Source of the DNA: Pandoraea communis
GTDB lineage: Bacteria > Pseudomonadota > Gammaproteobacteria > Burkholderiales > Burkholderiaceae
Assembly: GCF_902459745.1 (NCBI RefSeq)
Contig: NZ_CABPSJ010000001.1
Span: 124,001-188,000 of the forward strand
Length of the DNA stretch: 64,000 nucleotides
Direction: 5' to 3'
In this document: piece by piece, positions 35,329 through 44,532 of the stretch
Layout of the letters: every line of letters starts with the position of its first letter
Numbering within the stretch: the stretch's first letter is position 1
The notes under the pieces: generated by a model
What the model was told of the DNA's origin: nothing
Databases searched by the model: none
Seen by the model: the letters and a program-made list of their open reading frames with translations, nothing else
Translations under genes and position numbers: made by a program

Positions 35329-36399
35329 ATGATCGAAACCGACAAACTCGCCGCCGAGCGCATCATTGCGCCCACTCCGGTCTCGCCCAACGAAGAAGCC
35401 TTCGAGCGCGCACTGCGCCCCAAGCTGCTCGACGAATACGTCGGTCAGCGCAAGGTGCGCGAGCAGCTGGAAATCTTCATCGAGGCGGCTCGGAACCGCT
35501 CGGAACCGCTCGACCATGTGCTGCTGTTCGGGCCGCCTGGCCTGGGCAAGACGACGCTCGCCCACATCATCGCCCGCGAAATGGGCGTGCACCTGCGCCA
35601 GACGTCCGGCCCCGTGCTCGAGCGCCCGGGCGACCTCGCTGCGCTGCTGACCAATCTCGAAGCCAACGACGTGCTGTTCATCGACGAAATTCACCGGCTC
35701 TCGCCGGTCGTCGAGGAAATTCTTTATCCGGCGCTCGAAGACTATCAGATCGACATCATGATCGGCGAAGGACCGGCCGCGCGCAGCGTCAAGCTCGATC
35801 TGCAACCGTTCACCCTGGTCGGCGCCACCACGCGCGCCGGCATGTTGACGAATCCGCTGCGCGACCGCTTCGGGATCGTAGCGCGTCTGGAGTTCTATTC
35901 GGCCGAAGAACTGGCGGGTATCGTGCGCCGTTCCGCCAGCCTGCTCGGCGCGGTCATTGCCGACGACGGCGCCTTTGAGATCGCCCGCCGTGCGCGCGGC
36001 ACGCCGCGTATCGCCAATCGCTTGCTGCGGCGCGTGCGCGATTTCGCCGAAGTGAAGGCCGACGGCCGCATTACCGCTGCCGTCGCCGACGCCGCCCTGA
36101 TGATGCTCGACGTCGACCCGGTCGGCTTCGACGTGATGGACCGCAAACTGCTCGAAGCCGTGCTCCACAAGTTCGACGGTGGACCGGTCGGCGTGGACAA
36201 CCTCGCCGCCGCCATCGGAGAAGAGCGCGACACCATCGAAGACGTGATCGAGCCGTACCTGATTCAGCAGGGCTTCCTGCAACGCACGCCCCGCGGACGC
36301 GTCGCCACCCTCGCGGCGTTCCGTCACTTTGGCCTGAGCGCTCCCGGCAGCGCGCCGGAAAGCGGCTCGCTCTGGTCCCCGGACGCCACCGGCAAGTGA
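35329..36399 (+). CDS. ruvB: Holliday junction helicase RuvB
   Basis: This is the 356-aa AAA+ motor for branch migration. Walker A is [13 protein letters not shown] (near residues 66-78), Walker [16 protein letters not shown] (near 117-131), the sensor and Arg-finger region [18 protein letters not shown], and the winged-helix end has [17 protein letters not shown]. It needs RuvA to bind junction DNA, and ruvA is not adjacent. Length and motifs are normal, apart from a slightly extended C-terminus. Confidence 0.97.
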   Translation: MIETDKLAAERIIAPTPVSPNEEAFERALRPKLLDEYVGQRKVREQLEIFIEAARNRSEPLDHVLLFGPPGLGKTTLAHIIAREMGVHLRQTSGPVLERPGDLAALLTNLEANDVLFIDEIHRLSPVVEEILYPALEDYQIDIMIGEGPAARSVKLDLQPFTLVGATTRAGMLTNPLRDRFGIVARLEFYSAEELAGIVRRSASLLGAVIADDGAFEIARRARGTPRIANRLLRRVRDFAEVKADGRITAAVADAALMMLDVDPVGFDVMDRKLLEAVLHKFDGGPVGVDNLAAAIGEERDTIEDVIEPYLIQQGFLQRTPRGRVATLAAFRHFGLSAPGSAPESGSLWSPDATGK

Positions 36400-36435
36400 C
36401 GGTGACGTCCGCCGTCACGTCACGCTAAACGACGT

Positions 36436-37425
36436 ATGTCCTCGCACGACGACCTCCCGACGCCACCTCCGGCAACGCCTCTGCGGCCTGCCGGACCGGT
36501 GACGGGCGTGTCGGGGCGCGTGCGGCACGCCATCGCCATGCGGCTGGTGAGCCTGACGTCAGGTCCCGGCGCACCGCGTCTGAACTACGACACCCCGGCC
36601 GGCGATCCCGGCCTGTTCGGCCCCGACGCCGCCTGCTGGCATGTGCACGGCGACTTCACCTCGATGATGATCGGCGGGATCAGCGCACTGCTGATGCAAT
36701 CGCTGCATCCGCTTGCGATGGCCGGTGTCTGGGATCATTCGACCTTCCGGCAGGACGTGATCGGCCGTCTGCGCCGCACGGCGACCTTCATTGGCGGCAC
36801 CACGTTCGGCAACACGGCCGACGCCGAAGCATTGCTCGAACGTGTGCGGCGCATCCACTTGAAGGTCACAGGCACCGCGCCCGATGGCCGCCCCTATGCC
36901 GCTTACGATCCCGGGTTGCTGACGTGGGTCCACGTGGCGGAGACGTCGAGCTTTCTGCGCAGCTATCTCGTCTACAAGAATCCGGGGTTCTCGCGCAGCG
37001 AGCAGGACCGTTACTACGCGGAAGTCTCACGCATTGCCGTGGCGCTCGGCGCACGTGATGTGCCGATGAGTGTGTCGCAGATCGACGAATATCTCGCCAT
37101 GATGCGTCCGGCGTTGTGCGCGAGCGAGCGCACCGAAGAAGTCGTGCGCGTATTGCGCAACTTGCCTGCGCCGTTCGCGGGTGCGCGCATGTTCAGCGGG
37201 TTGTTGTTCCGCGCAGGTATCGATCTATTGCCGGACTGGTCGCAGGTAATGCTCGGACTCGAAGCGCAGTCGATGGTGCGCCGTCTCACGGTGCGGCCTG
37301 CCGTGCGTCACATGGCGCAGGTCGCGCGCTGGTCGATGCGAAACAGCGTCGCTCACCGGGCACGACGCCGTGCGCTGGCCACCCCCGATGTCGCCGCCGT
37401 CGTGCAGCCGTCGCTGGAGCGCTAA
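36436..37425 (+). CDS. Oxygenase MpaB family protein (DUF2236)
   Basis: This 329-aa protein has the DUF2236 pattern: ACWHVHGDFTSMMIGGISALLMQSLHPLAMAGV-type segments (residues ~62-98), RLRRTATFIGGTTFGNT, then LLTWVHVAETSSFLRSY with the conserved His and Tyr. The family includes latex-clearing protein and MpaB, which bind a b-type heme. The His residues in the first and later motifs are plausible heme ligands. Substrate and role are unknown here. It starts 36 bp after ruvB on the same strand. Confidence 0.85.
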   Translation: MSSHDDLPTPPPATPLRPAGPVTGVSGRVRHAIAMRLVSLTSGPGAPRLNYDTPAGDPGLFGPDAACWHVHGDFTSMMIGGISALLMQSLHPLAMAGVWDHSTFRQDVIGRLRRTATFIGGTTFGNTADAEALLERVRRIHLKVTGTAPDGRPYAAYDPGLLTWVHVAETSSFLRSYLVYKNPGFSRSEQDRYYAEVSRIAVALGARDVPMSVSQIDEYLAMMRPALCASERTEEVVRVLRNLPAPFAGARMFSGLLFRAGIDLLPDWSQVMLGLEAQSMVRRLTVRPAVRHMAQVARWSMRNSVAHRARRRALATPDVAAVVQPSLER

Positions 37426-37480
37426 GCGCGCGTCGGAAGGCCATTGCGCCGTTATGCCGGAAAAACGTCGCGCGGATGCC

Positions 37481-38197
37481 CTACACCACGCGCGGATCCA
37501 CGCGATCCGTCGCGCGGCCATGAACGTCGACCGGCTTGTCATTGCTTTCGTCGCGCACCGCGTCGTCCAGATGCGTGACATCCCCCCAGCTCAACACCTG
37601 CCAACGCGCCCCGTCGTATGCCAGACGATTCACGCTTGCATTGAGCAACGGATAGGAGCGCGGCTCGGACAACGCGAGCCCCGTCGCGAGCCGATAACAG
37701 CAGTCGAGCACGCCGCCGTGGGCTACCAGCGCCAGATGCTGGCCCTCATACTCGCGCACGAGTTGCACGACGAAATCCGTGATGCGCGTGTAGAAACCCC
37801 GCGTCGACTCGCCACCGGGAATCACGAAATCCGGATCGCGGCTCTGCCAGCGCGAATACTCCTGCGGAAATGCCGCCTGAATCTCATCGGGCATGCGGGT
37901 TTCGAAGGTGCCGTAGTGACGCTCCCTCAGACTCGCCGTACGCACGAGCGGCAAACCGCAAGCATGGGCGACGGGCGCCGCCGTCTGCACCGCGCGCTGC
38001 AAATCGCTCGTGAGCACATGGTCGAACACACGCCCGTGCGCCGCAACCTCGCGTGCGATACGCTCGCCCAGCAAGACCGCCTGGCGCTCGCCCTCCGTCG
38101 ACAGCGCAATGTCGGTGTGCCCCTGAATCCGTTTGACGCGGTTCCAGTCGGTCTCGCCGTGGCGAATCAAGGTGAGGGTAGTGGTCGTGCCGGTCAT
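37481..38197 (-). CDS. Histidine phosphatase family protein
   Basis: This 238-aa protein has the phospho-His motif LIRHGETDWN near residues 10-19 (RHGE), the LTSDLQRAVQTA region, LRERHYGTFE and the second catalytic His in ALVAHGGVLDCCYR. It is of the phosphoglycerate-mutase/GpmB/CobC class. Cofactor-dependent mutase activity cannot be told from phosphatase activity by sequence; phosphatase is more likely for this length. The C-terminal ~25 residues are polar. It follows the YbhB-type gene by 56 bp. Confidence 0.9.
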   Translation of the reverse strand: MTGTTTTLTLIRHGETDWNRVKRIQGHTDIALSTEGERQAVLLGERIAREVAAHGRVFDHVLTSDLQRAVQTAAPVAHACGLPLVRTASLRERHYGTFETRMPDEIQAAFPQEYSRWQSRDPDFVIPGGESTRGFYTRITDFVVQLVREYEGQHLALVAHGGVLDCCYRLATGLALSEPRSYPLLNASVNRLAYDGARWQVLSWGDVTHLDDAVRDESNDKPVDVHGRATDRVDPRVV

Positions 38198-38253
38198 CGT
38201 TACGAATGCGGTTTGCGTGAGTCCAGAGGAAACGGGAGGCAGGCGGTGCGCCG

Positions 38254-38880
38254 TCAGGCTACCTTCGGGTTGAGCGTGTAGGTGCCGGTCACGGTGCCAC
38301 TGCCGAGCACATGCGGCTTGATCGCCGCGAGCACGTCGTCGCCACCGAAGCGGCCTTCGAGCGGTACGCGAGCGATGTCCAGCGCATACACGGTGAAGTG
38401 GTAGTGGTGCATGAGCGTGTCGTTCCACGGCGGGCACGGGCCGTCGTAGCCGTAGTAATCGCCCTTCATGCTCTCGTCGCCCGCAAACCATGCCGTGTAG
38501 TCGTTCACACCATGGCGCATGCCGTCGAGCGCGTCCGGACCAAACTTGCCGCGCGGCGTGACGTGATTGCTGTGGCTTGCCGCCGGGATCTCGGAGACCG
38601 ATGCCGGCACGTCGACGAGTACCCAGTGATAGAAGTTGGCGCGCGGCAGATCTGCCGGCACTTCGCGGCCTTCCTTGTTGACGTCGTCGCCCTGACTCGG
38701 CACGTCGCTGTCGGTGCAGATCACGACAAACGAACGCGTACCGGCGGGCACGTCGGACCAGGTCAGATGGGGATTCTTGTTCTGCGACAGCGCGACATGC
38801 GACTGCGCATCCGGTTTGCCGAAGGCGAACTGTGCATCCATCGCCGCATTGTCGGCGAACGAGTCACTCCAGACTTTCAT
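38254..38880 (-). CDS. YbhB/YbcL family phosphatidylethanolamine-binding-like protein
   Basis: This 208-aa protein has the PEBP/Raf-kinase-inhibitor fold. Motifs are NPHLTWSDVPAGTRSFVVIC-type (residues ~35-55), DSDVP, FYHWVLVDVP and the anion-site YDGPCPPWND, HHYHFTVYALD. It lacks a signal peptide, so it is cytoplasmic like YbhB. The biochemical role of bacterial members is unclear. Confidence 0.92.
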   Translation of the reverse strand: MKVWSDSFADNAAMDAQFAFGKPDAQSHVALSQNKNPHLTWSDVPAGTRSFVVICTDSDVPSQGDDVNKEGREVPADLPRANFYHWVLVDVPASVSEIPAASHSNHVTPRGKFGPDALDGMRHGVNDYTAWFAGDESMKGDYYGYDGPCPPWNDTLMHHYHFTVYALDIARVPLEGRFGGDDVLAAIKPHVLGSGTVTGTYTLNPKVA

Positions 38881-39029
38881 CAGATTCTCCCAAGCATTGA
38901 TATTTCGGAACCCAACGACGGTATCACACCGATGCGAATCGCGTGCAATAGGTCCTGCACATCAGGACGATTCCGAGCGATTTTCGGGATAAGACCGGAG
39001 GCATGGGCGGCGCCATGCCACCGCAAGAC

Positions 39030-39497
39030 TCAAACGGCGTCGGGACGCGTCTGAAGCCAGAACGTGACCGGCCCGTCGTTCACGAGCGAGACACGCATGT
39101 ATGCGCCGAACTCGCCCGTTTCCACGATGGGATGGCGCACGCGCGCCTGCGTCACGAAATGATCGAAGAGCCGCTTGCCGTCGGCCGGACTCGCCGCCGG
39201 GGTGAAACTCGGGCGGGTGCCGCTGTTGGTGTCGGCGGCCAGCGTGAACTGCGAGACGAGCAGCAAACCACCCGCCGCCCCGTTTCCGTCGAGACTCGAC
39301 ACGCTGCGGTTCATCTTGCCCGCCTCGTCCGGGAACACGCGATAGCCGAGCAGTTTCGCCAGTAACTTGTCAGCACTCGCCTCGGTGTCACCGCGTTCGG
39401 CGCAAACCAACGCGAGCAGGCCCGGGCCGATGGCACCGACCGTGCGGCCATCGACCGTTACCGAGGCTTCGAGCACACGTTGGATGAGCGCGATCAT
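39030..39497 (-). CDS. dtd: D-aminoacyl-tRNA deacylase
   Basis: This 155-aa enzyme removes D-amino acids from mischarged tRNA. It has the N-terminal [17 protein letters not shown], the catalytic SQFTLAADT near residues 80-88 and the GMPV-loop equivalent with conserved Pro ([10 protein letters not shown]) at the end. It lies 49 bp downstream of tyrS on the same strand, which makes functional sense because Dtd was first known for removing D-Tyr from tRNA-Tyr. Confidence 0.97.
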   Translation of the reverse strand: MIALIQRVLEASVTVDGRTVGAIGPGLLALVCAERGDTEASADKLLAKLLGYRVFPDEAGKMNRSVSSLDGNGAAGGLLLVSQFTLAADTNSGTRPSFTPAASPADGKRLFDHFVTQARVRHPIVETGEFGAYMRVSLVNDGPVTFWLQTRPDAV

Positions 39498-39546
39498 CGC
39501 GAGCGATATCTCATGTACGGCAGCGGGAACACCGAGCCGACGACGC

Positions 39547-40791
39547 TCAGGCGAGCGTCACGCGCGCGAAGCGGCGCTTGCCGACTTGCACGACGTAGGT
39601 GCCGGCGTCGATCTTCACGCCCTTGTCGGACACTGCCTCGCCGTCGATGCGCACGCCGCCCTGCTCGATGTTGCGGTTGGCTTCCGACGTCGACGGCACC
39701 AGACCCGCCTGCTTGAGCAATTGTGCGATGCCCAGCGGCGCACCGTCGAGCGAGACTTCCGGAATATCGTCCGGCACGCCGCCCCTGGCGCGAGCGTTGA
39801 AATCCTCGAGTGCGTGCTCGGCGTCGGCCTGCGAGTGGAAACGCGCCACGATCTCCTGCGCGAGCAGCACCTTCACGTCGCGAGGATTGCGCCCGCCTTC
39901 GACGTCCTTGCGCAGTTGGGCAATCTCTTCGAGCGAACGGAACGAGAGCAACTCGTAGTAGCGCCACATCAGATCGTCCGAGATGCTCATGAGCTTGCCG
40001 AACATTTCGCTCGGCTTCTCGCTGATGCCCACGTAGTTGCCCTTGGACTTCGACATCTTCTCGACACCGTCCAGCCCTTCGAGCAGCGGCATCGTCAGAA
40101 TGCACTGCGGCTCCTGACCGTACTGCTTTTGCAGTTCGCGGCCCACGAGCAGGTTGAACTTCTGGTCCGTGCCGCCCAACTCCAGATCCGACTCCAGTGC
40201 CACCGAGTCGTAGCCCTGCATGAGCGGGTAGAGAAATTCGTGGATGGCGATGGGCACGCCGCTCTGGAAGCGCCGCGTGAAATCCTCACGCTCGAGCATG
40301 CGCGCCATGGTGTAGCGCGACGCGAGCTTGATCATGCCGTCGGCACCCAGCTTCATCGACCATTCGCTGTTGTAGCGGATTTCAGTCTTGTTGCGGTCGA
40401 GTACGAGTGCGGCCTGCTCGAAATAGGTCTTGGCGTTCGACTCGATCTGCTCGCGGGTGAGCGGCGGGCGCGTGCTGTTGCGGCCCGACGGGTCGCCGAT
40501 CAGCGAAGTGAAATCGCCGATCAGGAAAATGACCGTGTGCCCCAGATCCTGCAACTGGCGCATCTTGTTGAGCACCACGGTATGACCGATGTGGATGTCG
40601 GGTGCCGTCGGGTCGAGCCCCAGCTTGATGCGCAGCGGCTTGCCGGTGGCTTCGCTGCGCGCCAGCTTCTGCAGGAACTCATCTTCCACGAGAAGCTCGT
40701 CGCAACCGCGCTTGGCGATCGCCAGAGCGGCCCGCGTGGCGTCGGTCACGGGGTACTTCTTTTCCGAGGTGAGTGCGTGTTCACTTGTCAT
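39547..40791 (-). CDS. tyrS: Tyrosyl-tRNA synthetase
   Basis: This is a 414-aa class I synthetase. The HIGH motif ([14 protein letters not shown]) is near residues 70-83, [12 protein letters not shown] near 240-251, and a C-terminal S4 RNA-binding domain (about 345-414) is present. The length suits the TyrRS of beta-proteobacteria. The ATG at 40791 has no strong Shine-Dalgarno. The divergent M23 peptidase gene shares the 196-bp upstream region. Confidence 0.97.
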   Translation of the reverse strand: MTSEHALTSEKKYPVTDATRAALAIAKRGCDELLVEDEFLQKLARSEATGKPLRIKLGLDPTAPDIHIGHTVVLNKMRQLQDLGHTVIFLIGDFTSLIGDPSGRNSTRPPLTREQIESNAKTYFEQAALVLDRNKTEIRYNSEWSMKLGADGMIKLASRYTMARMLEREDFTRRFQSGVPIAIHEFLYPLMQGYDSVALESDLELGGTDQKFNLLVGRELQKQYGQEPQCILTMPLLEGLDGVEKMSKSKGNYVGISEKPSEMFGKLMSISDDLMWRYYELLSFRSLEEIAQLRKDVEGGRNPRDVKVLLAQEIVARFHSQADAEHALEDFNARARGGVPDDIPEVSLDGAPLGIAQLLKQAGLVPSTSEANRNIEQGGVRIDGEAVSDKGVKIDAGTYVVQVGKRRFARVTLA

Positions 40792-40860
40792 AACATCATT
40801 GTCCAGACTGGTTCAGGGTTTCCCTTAGCCAGCCAGTAAAGGCGGAGGCAGCGGCGGGTC

Positions 40861-40869
40861 TGCTATAAT
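40861..40869 (+). promoter_or_regulatory. Extended -10 promoter of the M23 peptidase gene
   Basis: TGCTATAAT is a perfect extended -10 (TGnTATAAT), 119 bp before the peptidase ATG; no -35 match is needed for such a promoter. The resulting leader of about 110 nt contains several GC-rich self-complementary stretches (CCGGGTTGCCCCGG near 40905 and GCCCGGGC near 40954) and a T6 run. The role of this leader is unknown. Confidence 0.55.
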
Positions 40870-40987
40870 TGCCGCTCAATTCTCGGCTCGGGCCGAAGCG
40901 ACGCCGGGTTGCCCCGGAATTCCGGCAGGCAATCTCGAAGCATGTCGCTCCGCCCGGGCTTTTTTCGTAAGTTGCGCAGAATTTTAC

Positions 40988-42361
40988 GTGATGTGGCCAA
41001 AACTCCGTGATTTTTTTGCGCGTGAACTGCTGACCCTGATCGATCCCACGCAGCCGAAGCACCGTCGCAGAAAGGTGCAAATCGTGGCAACGGTCGGTTC
41101 GGCCCTGACGTTGGGAATGGTGACCGCTTTCGGCGTGGCGCCCATGGTGCCCGAAGCGGCGCGCAACGGTGCGAGCGTGACTTTACCGCTCACCTTCCCC
41201 GACCTGGCCAAACAGATCCAGCAGCTCGACGCGCAATCCCAGACCTTTGTCCATCAGGTGGCGCTGCGACGTGGCGAAACCCTTGGCGATATGCTCTCGC
41301 GCCTGTCGATCCAGGACCCCACCGCAGAACGCTTCATTCGTGAGAACGCCGTCGCCCGGCGCCTGATCGGCGTGCCCGCCGGGCAAGTCGTTCAGGCCGA
41401 AACGGACGACGACGGCAAGCTCGTCTCGCTATCCACCGTCCTGTCGACCGGCAGCACCGGCGCTCAGCAGCTGGTGATCGAGCGCAACGACGACGACCGT
41501 CTGCGCGCGCGCATGGAACAGCTCACGAACGACACCGAATGGGCCATGCGCTCCGGCGCCATTGCGGATAACTTTTTCACCGCGATGGACGATGCGGGCG
41601 TACCCGACGCCGTCGTCGCGCAGATGGTGAACATCTTCTCCGGCGTGATCAACTTCCAGCGCGACGTGCGCCGCGGTGACCGCTTCCGCCTTGTGTACGA
41701 AGTCGTCAAGCAGCAGGACCGTACGGTTCGCACCGGGCGCGTGCTCGCCGTCGAGTTCATCAATCAGGGCAAGACGCATCAGGCCATCTGGTACGCCGAG
41801 CCGCAGGGGGCGCCCGAGGGCGCTTACTACGGCTTTGACGGCCGCAACCTGAAGCAGGCATTCCTGCGCACGCCGGTCGAGTTTTCGCGAATTTCGTCGG
41901 CGTTCGGTGGCCGCGAGCATCCGTTCCAGCACCAGTGGAAGAAGCACGAGGGCGTGGATCTGGCAGCCCCCATCGGCACGCGCGTGTTCGCGGCGGGTGA
42001 CGGCGTCGTCACGTTCGTCGGCTCGCAGAACGGTTACGGCAATCTGGTGACGATCGATCACGCGGGCAACTACCAGACACGCTACGCTCACTTGTCCGGC
42101 TTCGGTCAGGGCATGAAAGCCGGCACGCGGGTCACGCAGGGCCAAGTCATTGGCTTCGTCGGTCAGACAGGCTGGGCGACAGGTCCGCATCTGCATTACG
42201 AACTGCGCTACAACGGCGTTCCGCGCAATCCGTTCTCGACGGATGTCGCGGCCGTCGCACCGCTCTCAGGCGCCCGCCTGAAGGTGTTCGACATGTACGC
42301 CGAGAACCTGCTCAAGCGCATCGATCTGATGCGCACGGTACAAGTCGCCGAGCGCGATTAA
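40988..42361 (+). CDS. M23 family metallopeptidase (LytM-type)
   Basis: This 457-aa protein has an N-terminal membrane anchor (about residues 34-58, [20 protein letters not shown]), a middle OapA/LysM-like part and a C-terminal LytM domain. The zinc-site motifs are complete: [20 protein letters not shown] (H-x-x-x-D), TRYAHLSGF and GPHLHYEL (H-x-H). It is probably a D,D-endopeptidase that opens peptidoglycan cross-links, like MepM. It is followed by anmK, which recycles the anhydro-muropeptides that turnover produces. Confidence 0.93.
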   Translation: MMWPKLRDFFARELLTLIDPTQPKHRRRKVQIVATVGSALTLGMVTAFGVAPMVPEAARNGASVTLPLTFPDLAKQIQQLDAQSQTFVHQVALRRGETLGDMLSRLSIQDPTAERFIRENAVARRLIGVPAGQVVQAETDDDGKLVSLSTVLSTGSTGAQQLVIERNDDDRLRARMEQLTNDTEWAMRSGAIADNFFTAMDDAGVPDAVVAQMVNIFSGVINFQRDVRRGDRFRLVYEVVKQQDRTVRTGRVLAVEFINQGKTHQAIWYAEPQGAPEGAYYGFDGRNLKQAFLRTPVEFSRISSAFGGREHPFQHQWKKHEGVDLAAPIGTRVFAAGDGVVTFVGSQNGYGNLVTIDHAGNYQTRYAHLSGFGQGMKAGTRVTQGQVIGFVGQTGWATGPHLHYELRYNGVPRNPFSTDVAAVAPLSGARLKVFDMYAENLLKRIDLMRTVQVAERD

Positions 42362-42464
42362 GGTATGCTGGAAGCCGCGCTGCGCGAGCAACATGTGTTC
42401 GACATGCTTGCCCTGCCGGCGCGGACTTGATTTCTTCGGCTCCCCGCGCGCTCGCGCTACGCTC

Positions 42465-43613
42465 ATGACCGACATCGCTCATCACTCCGGCTCTCCGGAT
42501 TCCGCCTCCCATTTCATCGGCCTGATGTCCGGCACGAGCCTCGACGGCGTTGACGGCGTGCTGGTAGCGTCGGCAGATGGCCGGGTGCTCGCAGAAGCCT
42601 ATCTTCCGTTCCCGAGCGATTTGCGCGAGACACTGATGGTGCTGCAAGCGCCTTCGGAAAACGAACTGCACCGCGAAGCGCTAGCGGCAAACGCCCTGGT
42701 GCGCGTCTATGCGGATTGCGTGCGTGACTTGCTGGCGACTGCCGGGCTGCCCGCATCGGCGATCGCCGCCATCGGTGCGCACGGGCAGACGATCCGCCAT
42801 CGCCCGGGTGAATTCGACGGTGTTGGCTACACGCGCCAGCTCAATGCTCCCGCGCTGCTCGCCGAACTGACCGGCATCGACGTCGTCGCGGACATTCGCA
42901 GCCGGGACGTCGCAGCCGGCGGCCAGGGTGCGCCGCTCGTGCCGGCCTATCATCAGGCGGTGTTCTCTGACCCAGGACAAACGCGCGTCGTCTGTAATCT
43001 TGGCGGCATCAGCAACGTGACGATTCTGCCTTCAGCCGCGTCAGGCAAACCGGTCTGCGGCTTCGATTGCGGCCCCGGCAACGCGCTACTCGATGGCTGG
43101 GCCGCACGCCACCTCGGCAAAACCTACGACGACGGTGGCGCGTGGGCGGCGAGTGGAAGCGTTGACGACACCCTGCTGGCTGCGCTGCTGAGCGAACCCT
43201 ATTTCTCCCAAACGCCCCCCAAGAGCACCGGACGCGATTTGTTCCACGCCAAATGGCTCGACACACGGTTGGGGGCATTCCCACGAGTCACGCCCGTAGA
43301 CGTTCAGGCAACGCTCGTCGCCCTCACCGCCCAGTGCGTCGCCGACGACGTGCTTCGCTATGCCCCCGGCTGTCAGGGCTTTTATGCCTGCGGCGGGGGC
43401 GCTCGCAATCAAGCGCTCATGCAAGCCATCGCGGCCCGTCTGCCGGGCGTGACCGTTGCGACGACGCAGGCGCTCGGTGTGCCACCTCATCAAGTCGAAG
43501 CACTCGCTTTTGCATGGCTGGCCGAACGGTGTCTGGCGCGACAACCGGGCAGTCTGCCCACCGTGACCGGCGCGAATGGCCCGCGCATTCTGGGCGCAAT
43601 CTATCCCCGCTGA
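42465..43613 (+). CDS. anmK: Anhydro-N-acetylmuramic acid kinase
   Basis: This 382-aa sugar kinase phosphorylates and opens 1,6-anhydro-MurNAc during cell-wall recycling. It has [16 protein letters not shown] near the N-terminus (ATP loop), the catalytic [29 protein letters not shown] and [11 protein letters not shown], and the C-terminal [12 protein letters not shown] chose ATG 42465; an upstream in-frame start adds a Cys/Arg-rich stretch not found in the family. It lies 103 bp after the M23 peptidase gene, a logical pair. Confidence 0.96.
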   Translation: MTDIAHHSGSPDSASHFIGLMSGTSLDGVDGVLVASADGRVLAEAYLPFPSDLRETLMVLQAPSENELHREALAANALVRVYADCVRDLLATAGLPASAIAAIGAHGQTIRHRPGEFDGVGYTRQLNAPALLAELTGIDVVADIRSRDVAAGGQGAPLVPAYHQAVFSDPGQTRVVCNLGGISNVTILPSAASGKPVCGFDCGPGNALLDGWAARHLGKTYDDGGAWAASGSVDDTLLAALLSEPYFSQTPPKSTGRDLFHAKWLDTRLGAFPRVTPVDVQATLVALTAQCVADDVLRYAPGCQGFYACGGGARNQALMQAIAARLPGVTVATTQALGVPPHQVEALAFAWLAERCLARQPGSLPTVTGANGPRILGAIYPR

Positions 43614-44018
43614 AGGCAGGCACGCCGGGGGAAACGATTTGCGGTCTGCCATATGGCGATCGCAGCGGATTGCCGACAACCCTCCCACGCCGCACTTCGC
43701 GCGTCATGCGCGGAATATTCCGATGACGATGTCCGGCGCCCGGCATTGATCCGCGCCTACGCTCCGCTTCCCCTCGCTTTACACCACGAATCCGGCTGCC
43801 GATAGCACTCGGCGCAGTGATTTCGCGGCCCTCTTCGACCGGCAAATTCCGCGTGCCCCCCCTCCCCTCACCGGTCTTCCAAAATCCCAAATTTAGGATT
43901 CACCCCAAAAAATCAGCGGATTCCCTCGTTCTCCACCCGCAACATGCAACGCTTAAGGCGTCGTCACGACATCATCCGGAAGTACAGGAAGTCCAATCCC
44001 TCTCATCATTCCTTTGCC
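43614..44018. other. Region between anmK and the SET gene
   Basis: No convincing gene was found in these 405 bp. Base composition falls along it: the first 240 bp are as GC-rich as anmK, while 43870-44018 is much richer in A and T. The second part includes A-runs (CCCAAAAAATC) and a tetra-purine/pyrimidine mix, and should hold the promoter of the SET-PLP pair. No inverted repeat or transposase remnant was seen. Confidence 0.5.
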
Positions 44019-44531
44019 ATGACAGAAAAGAAATTTCTCTATCCAATCGAATGGCTTGACGAAGAGCGCTCCACATCGAATGACAGATTCGAAGTGGCCC
44101 TGAACTCGGAAGGGCAAGGGTATGGCGTCCGAACACTTGTACCGTTTTCACGGGGAGAACTTGTCAGTCGAATGACCGGGCTGATTTCCAACAGCCGCAG
44201 ACTGCATACATTGCAGGTGACTGAGACGATCCACTTGTACGACCCCTACTTTTCCGGACTGTTGCTTCACTCATGCTCGCCATCTGTCGGTCTTGATATG
44301 CAGCGTCTGGAAGTCTGGGCGCTGCGGGATATTGAGGCGAATGAGTTTCTGACGATGGACTATGCGTCCACGGAAGATGTTCTGTTCAGGCAGTTCGAGT
44401 GCCAGTGCGGGGCGCCCAATTGCAGAAAATGGATCACTGGATTCAAAGAACTGCCCAATAACGAGGGCAAAGCCTATCTGGCGAAAATCCGCCCCTCAAA
44501 AATAGCAGCAGAGTCCTCGACGGAGGCGTGA
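44019..44531 (+). CDS. SET-domain protein
   Basis: This 170-aa protein is a minimal SET domain with a post-SET motif. It has the G-x-G-V-R-T start (GQGYGVRTLVPFSRGELV), the LLHSCSPSVGLD motif in the place of NHSC-x-PN, the LTMDYAS motif in the place of the E-x-x-x-DY end, and the C-x-C-x4-C post-SET element CQCGAPNCRKWITG. SET proteins are SAM-dependent lysine methyltransferases. The usual Asn before HSC is Leu and the PN pair is PS, so catalysis or substrate may differ. There is no clear ribosome-binding site; an in-frame ATG at 43944 is the alternative start. Its stop is one base before the PLP gene. GC content is clearly lower than that of the neighbours. Confidence 0.8.
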   Translation: MTEKKFLYPIEWLDEERSTSNDRFEVALNSEGQGYGVRTLVPFSRGELVSRMTGLISNSRRLHTLQVTETIHLYDPYFSGLLLHSCSPSVGLDMQRLEVWALRDIEANEFLTMDYASTEDVLFRQFECQCGAPNCRKWITGFKELPNNEGKAYLAKIRPSKIAAESSTEA

Positions 44532-44532
44532 T

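Noticed and set aside
40905-40975. Possible attenuator or riboswitch in the M23 peptidase leader
   Set aside because: Several GC-rich self-complementary stretches and a T6 run exist, but I could not build one consistent structure or match a known class.
43417-43890. 157-codon open frame on the minus strand after anmK
   Set aside because: It overlaps the anmK 3' end, has no motif and no ribosome-binding site.
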